Shown here in pieces: positions 6,575 to 7,098 of a stretch of DNA of 7,098 bases. The position numbers were made by a program, and so were the translations under genes. The stretch spans positions 1 to 7,098 of the forward strand of contig DAOUTC010000063.1 in NCBI GenBank assembly GCA_030626915.1, given 5' to 3'. The notes beneath the pieces were generated by a model that was given only the letters and a program-made list of their open reading frames with translations, did no database searches and was not told the origin of the DNA. Position 1 is the stretch's first letter; each line of letters begins with the position of its first letter. This DNA is from Dehalococcoidia bacterium. GTDB taxonomy: Bacteria > Chloroflexota > Dehalococcoidia > GIF9 > AB-539-J10.

Positions 6575-7098
6575 ATGTTTAGCAATAAAAGGACACTGAT
6601 TACAGGTATTTCAGGATTGTTGGTAGTCAGCTGGCAAAATATTTGCTTGATAATGGAAACGAAGTTTTTGGGTTGCTCAGAAGGAGAGCGGATGGATCAA
6701 CGCCAAAAAATTTGGTCAATGAGAGAATTTATGACCAAATTCATGTAATTGAGGGTGATATACTCGATATTTCCAATATTGGATCTGCCCTCGAAGTTGC
6801 CAAACCAGACATTGTTTTTCACCTTGCTGCCCAGTCTTTTATCCCGTCATCTTTCGAAAACCCCTTAGCAACTCTAATGACCAACAGCCTAGGGACTGTG
6901 AGTTTACTTGAATCCATAAGGTTGAAAAATCTCGATCCAACAGTGGTTTTTGCTGGCTCCAGTGAGGAATATGGCCTGGCATTCTCATCCCAACTACAAT
7001 ATAGCAGAGCATTAAAGAAATATGGATGCATAGTTCCTTCACCAGCAAGAATGCCTGAATTGCCTATAAGTGAGGAAAATCCCCTCAGGCCTCAATCA
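6575..7098 (+). pseudogene. GDP-mannose 4,6-dehydratase-like NAD-dependent sugar-nucleotide dehydratase, frameshifted, 3' end outside window
   Basis: Extended short-chain dehydrogenases of this type act on nucleotide sugars; GDP-mannose 4,6-dehydratase feeds deoxyhexose synthesis for surface polysaccharides. Reading begins at ATG 6575 (MFSNKRTLITGISG), with a GGGGG ribosome site 9 bases upstream. After GGATT (6614-6618) the protein continues in another frame (VGSQLAKYLLDNGNEVFGLL) from 6619 to the window edge, 160 codons without a stop. One T seems missing: GGA-TTT-GTT would restore GISGFVGS, the NAD-binding TGxxGxxG motif. As written, the first frame stops at a TAA (6749-6751). Downstream motifs are conserved: GDILD, HLAAQS and the catalytic-serine region SSEEYG (6958-6975). 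The YxxxK pair would lie beyond the window. This is either a recent pseudogene or a homopolymer error. Confidence 0.85.

Noticed and set aside
6637..6645. Internal TTG as a genuine start of the second dehydratase frame
   Set aside because: No ribosome site precedes it and starting there would drop the glycine-rich NAD-binding motif, so it would not give a functional enzyme.
6819..7048. Two minus-strand open frames (70 and 69 codons) near the right edge
   Set aside because: They lie opposite the dehydratase reading frame, which has clear family motifs (HLAAQS, SSEEYG), and they show no domain of their own.

Overview
This is a stretch of ordinary bacterial chromosome carrying housekeeping and biosynthetic genes. 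It is moderately AT-rich and densely packed, with mostly strong AGGAGG-type ribosome binding sites and occasional GTG and TTG starts. The gene order (pnp, then dapB-asd-dapA, facing purA) and the short palindromic CCCCTC.../...GAGGGG debris at gene ends suggest an uncultured Chloroflexota, perhaps Dehalococcoidia-like. That placement is a low-confidence guess from memory; nothing in the window proves it.

Left block, plus strand (1-3610). The 3' part of pnp (polynucleotide phosphorylase; the window cuts off its start) is followed 26 bases later by dapB, then asd, then dapA. These three encode 4-hydroxy-tetrahydrodipicolinate reductase, aspartate-semialdehyde dehydrogenase and 4-hydroxy-tetrahydrodipicolinate synthase. 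They are spaced by 13 bases and 1 base, so they look like one transcription unit. Asd makes aspartate semialdehyde, DapA condenses it with pyruvate, and DapB reduces the product towards diaminopimelate and lysine.

Middle and right block, minus strand (6426 down to 3618). A TIM-barrel sugar phosphate isomerase/epimerase (TTG start), a CDP-alcohol phosphatidyltransferase of the inositol-phosphate type, and purA (adenylosuccinate synthetase) are spaced by 15 and 4 bases. A good sigma70-type promoter lies just upstream (-35 TTGAGT, 17-base spacer, -10 TATGAT). purA and dapA converge with only 7 bases between their stop codons.

Right edge, plus strand (6575-7098). The 5' part of a GDP-mannose 4,6-dehydratase-like short-chain dehydrogenase starts here and runs off the window. 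It carries a one-base deletion inside its NAD-binding glycine motif. Read in two frames the protein is otherwise intact, so this is either a very recent pseudogene or a sequence error.

I do not see a previously undescribed system. The points most worth a second look are the frameshifted dehydratase, the similar repeat-derived C-terminal tails of Asd and DapA, and the inositol-phosphate-type lipid enzyme beside a sugar isomerase of the family that includes IolE.
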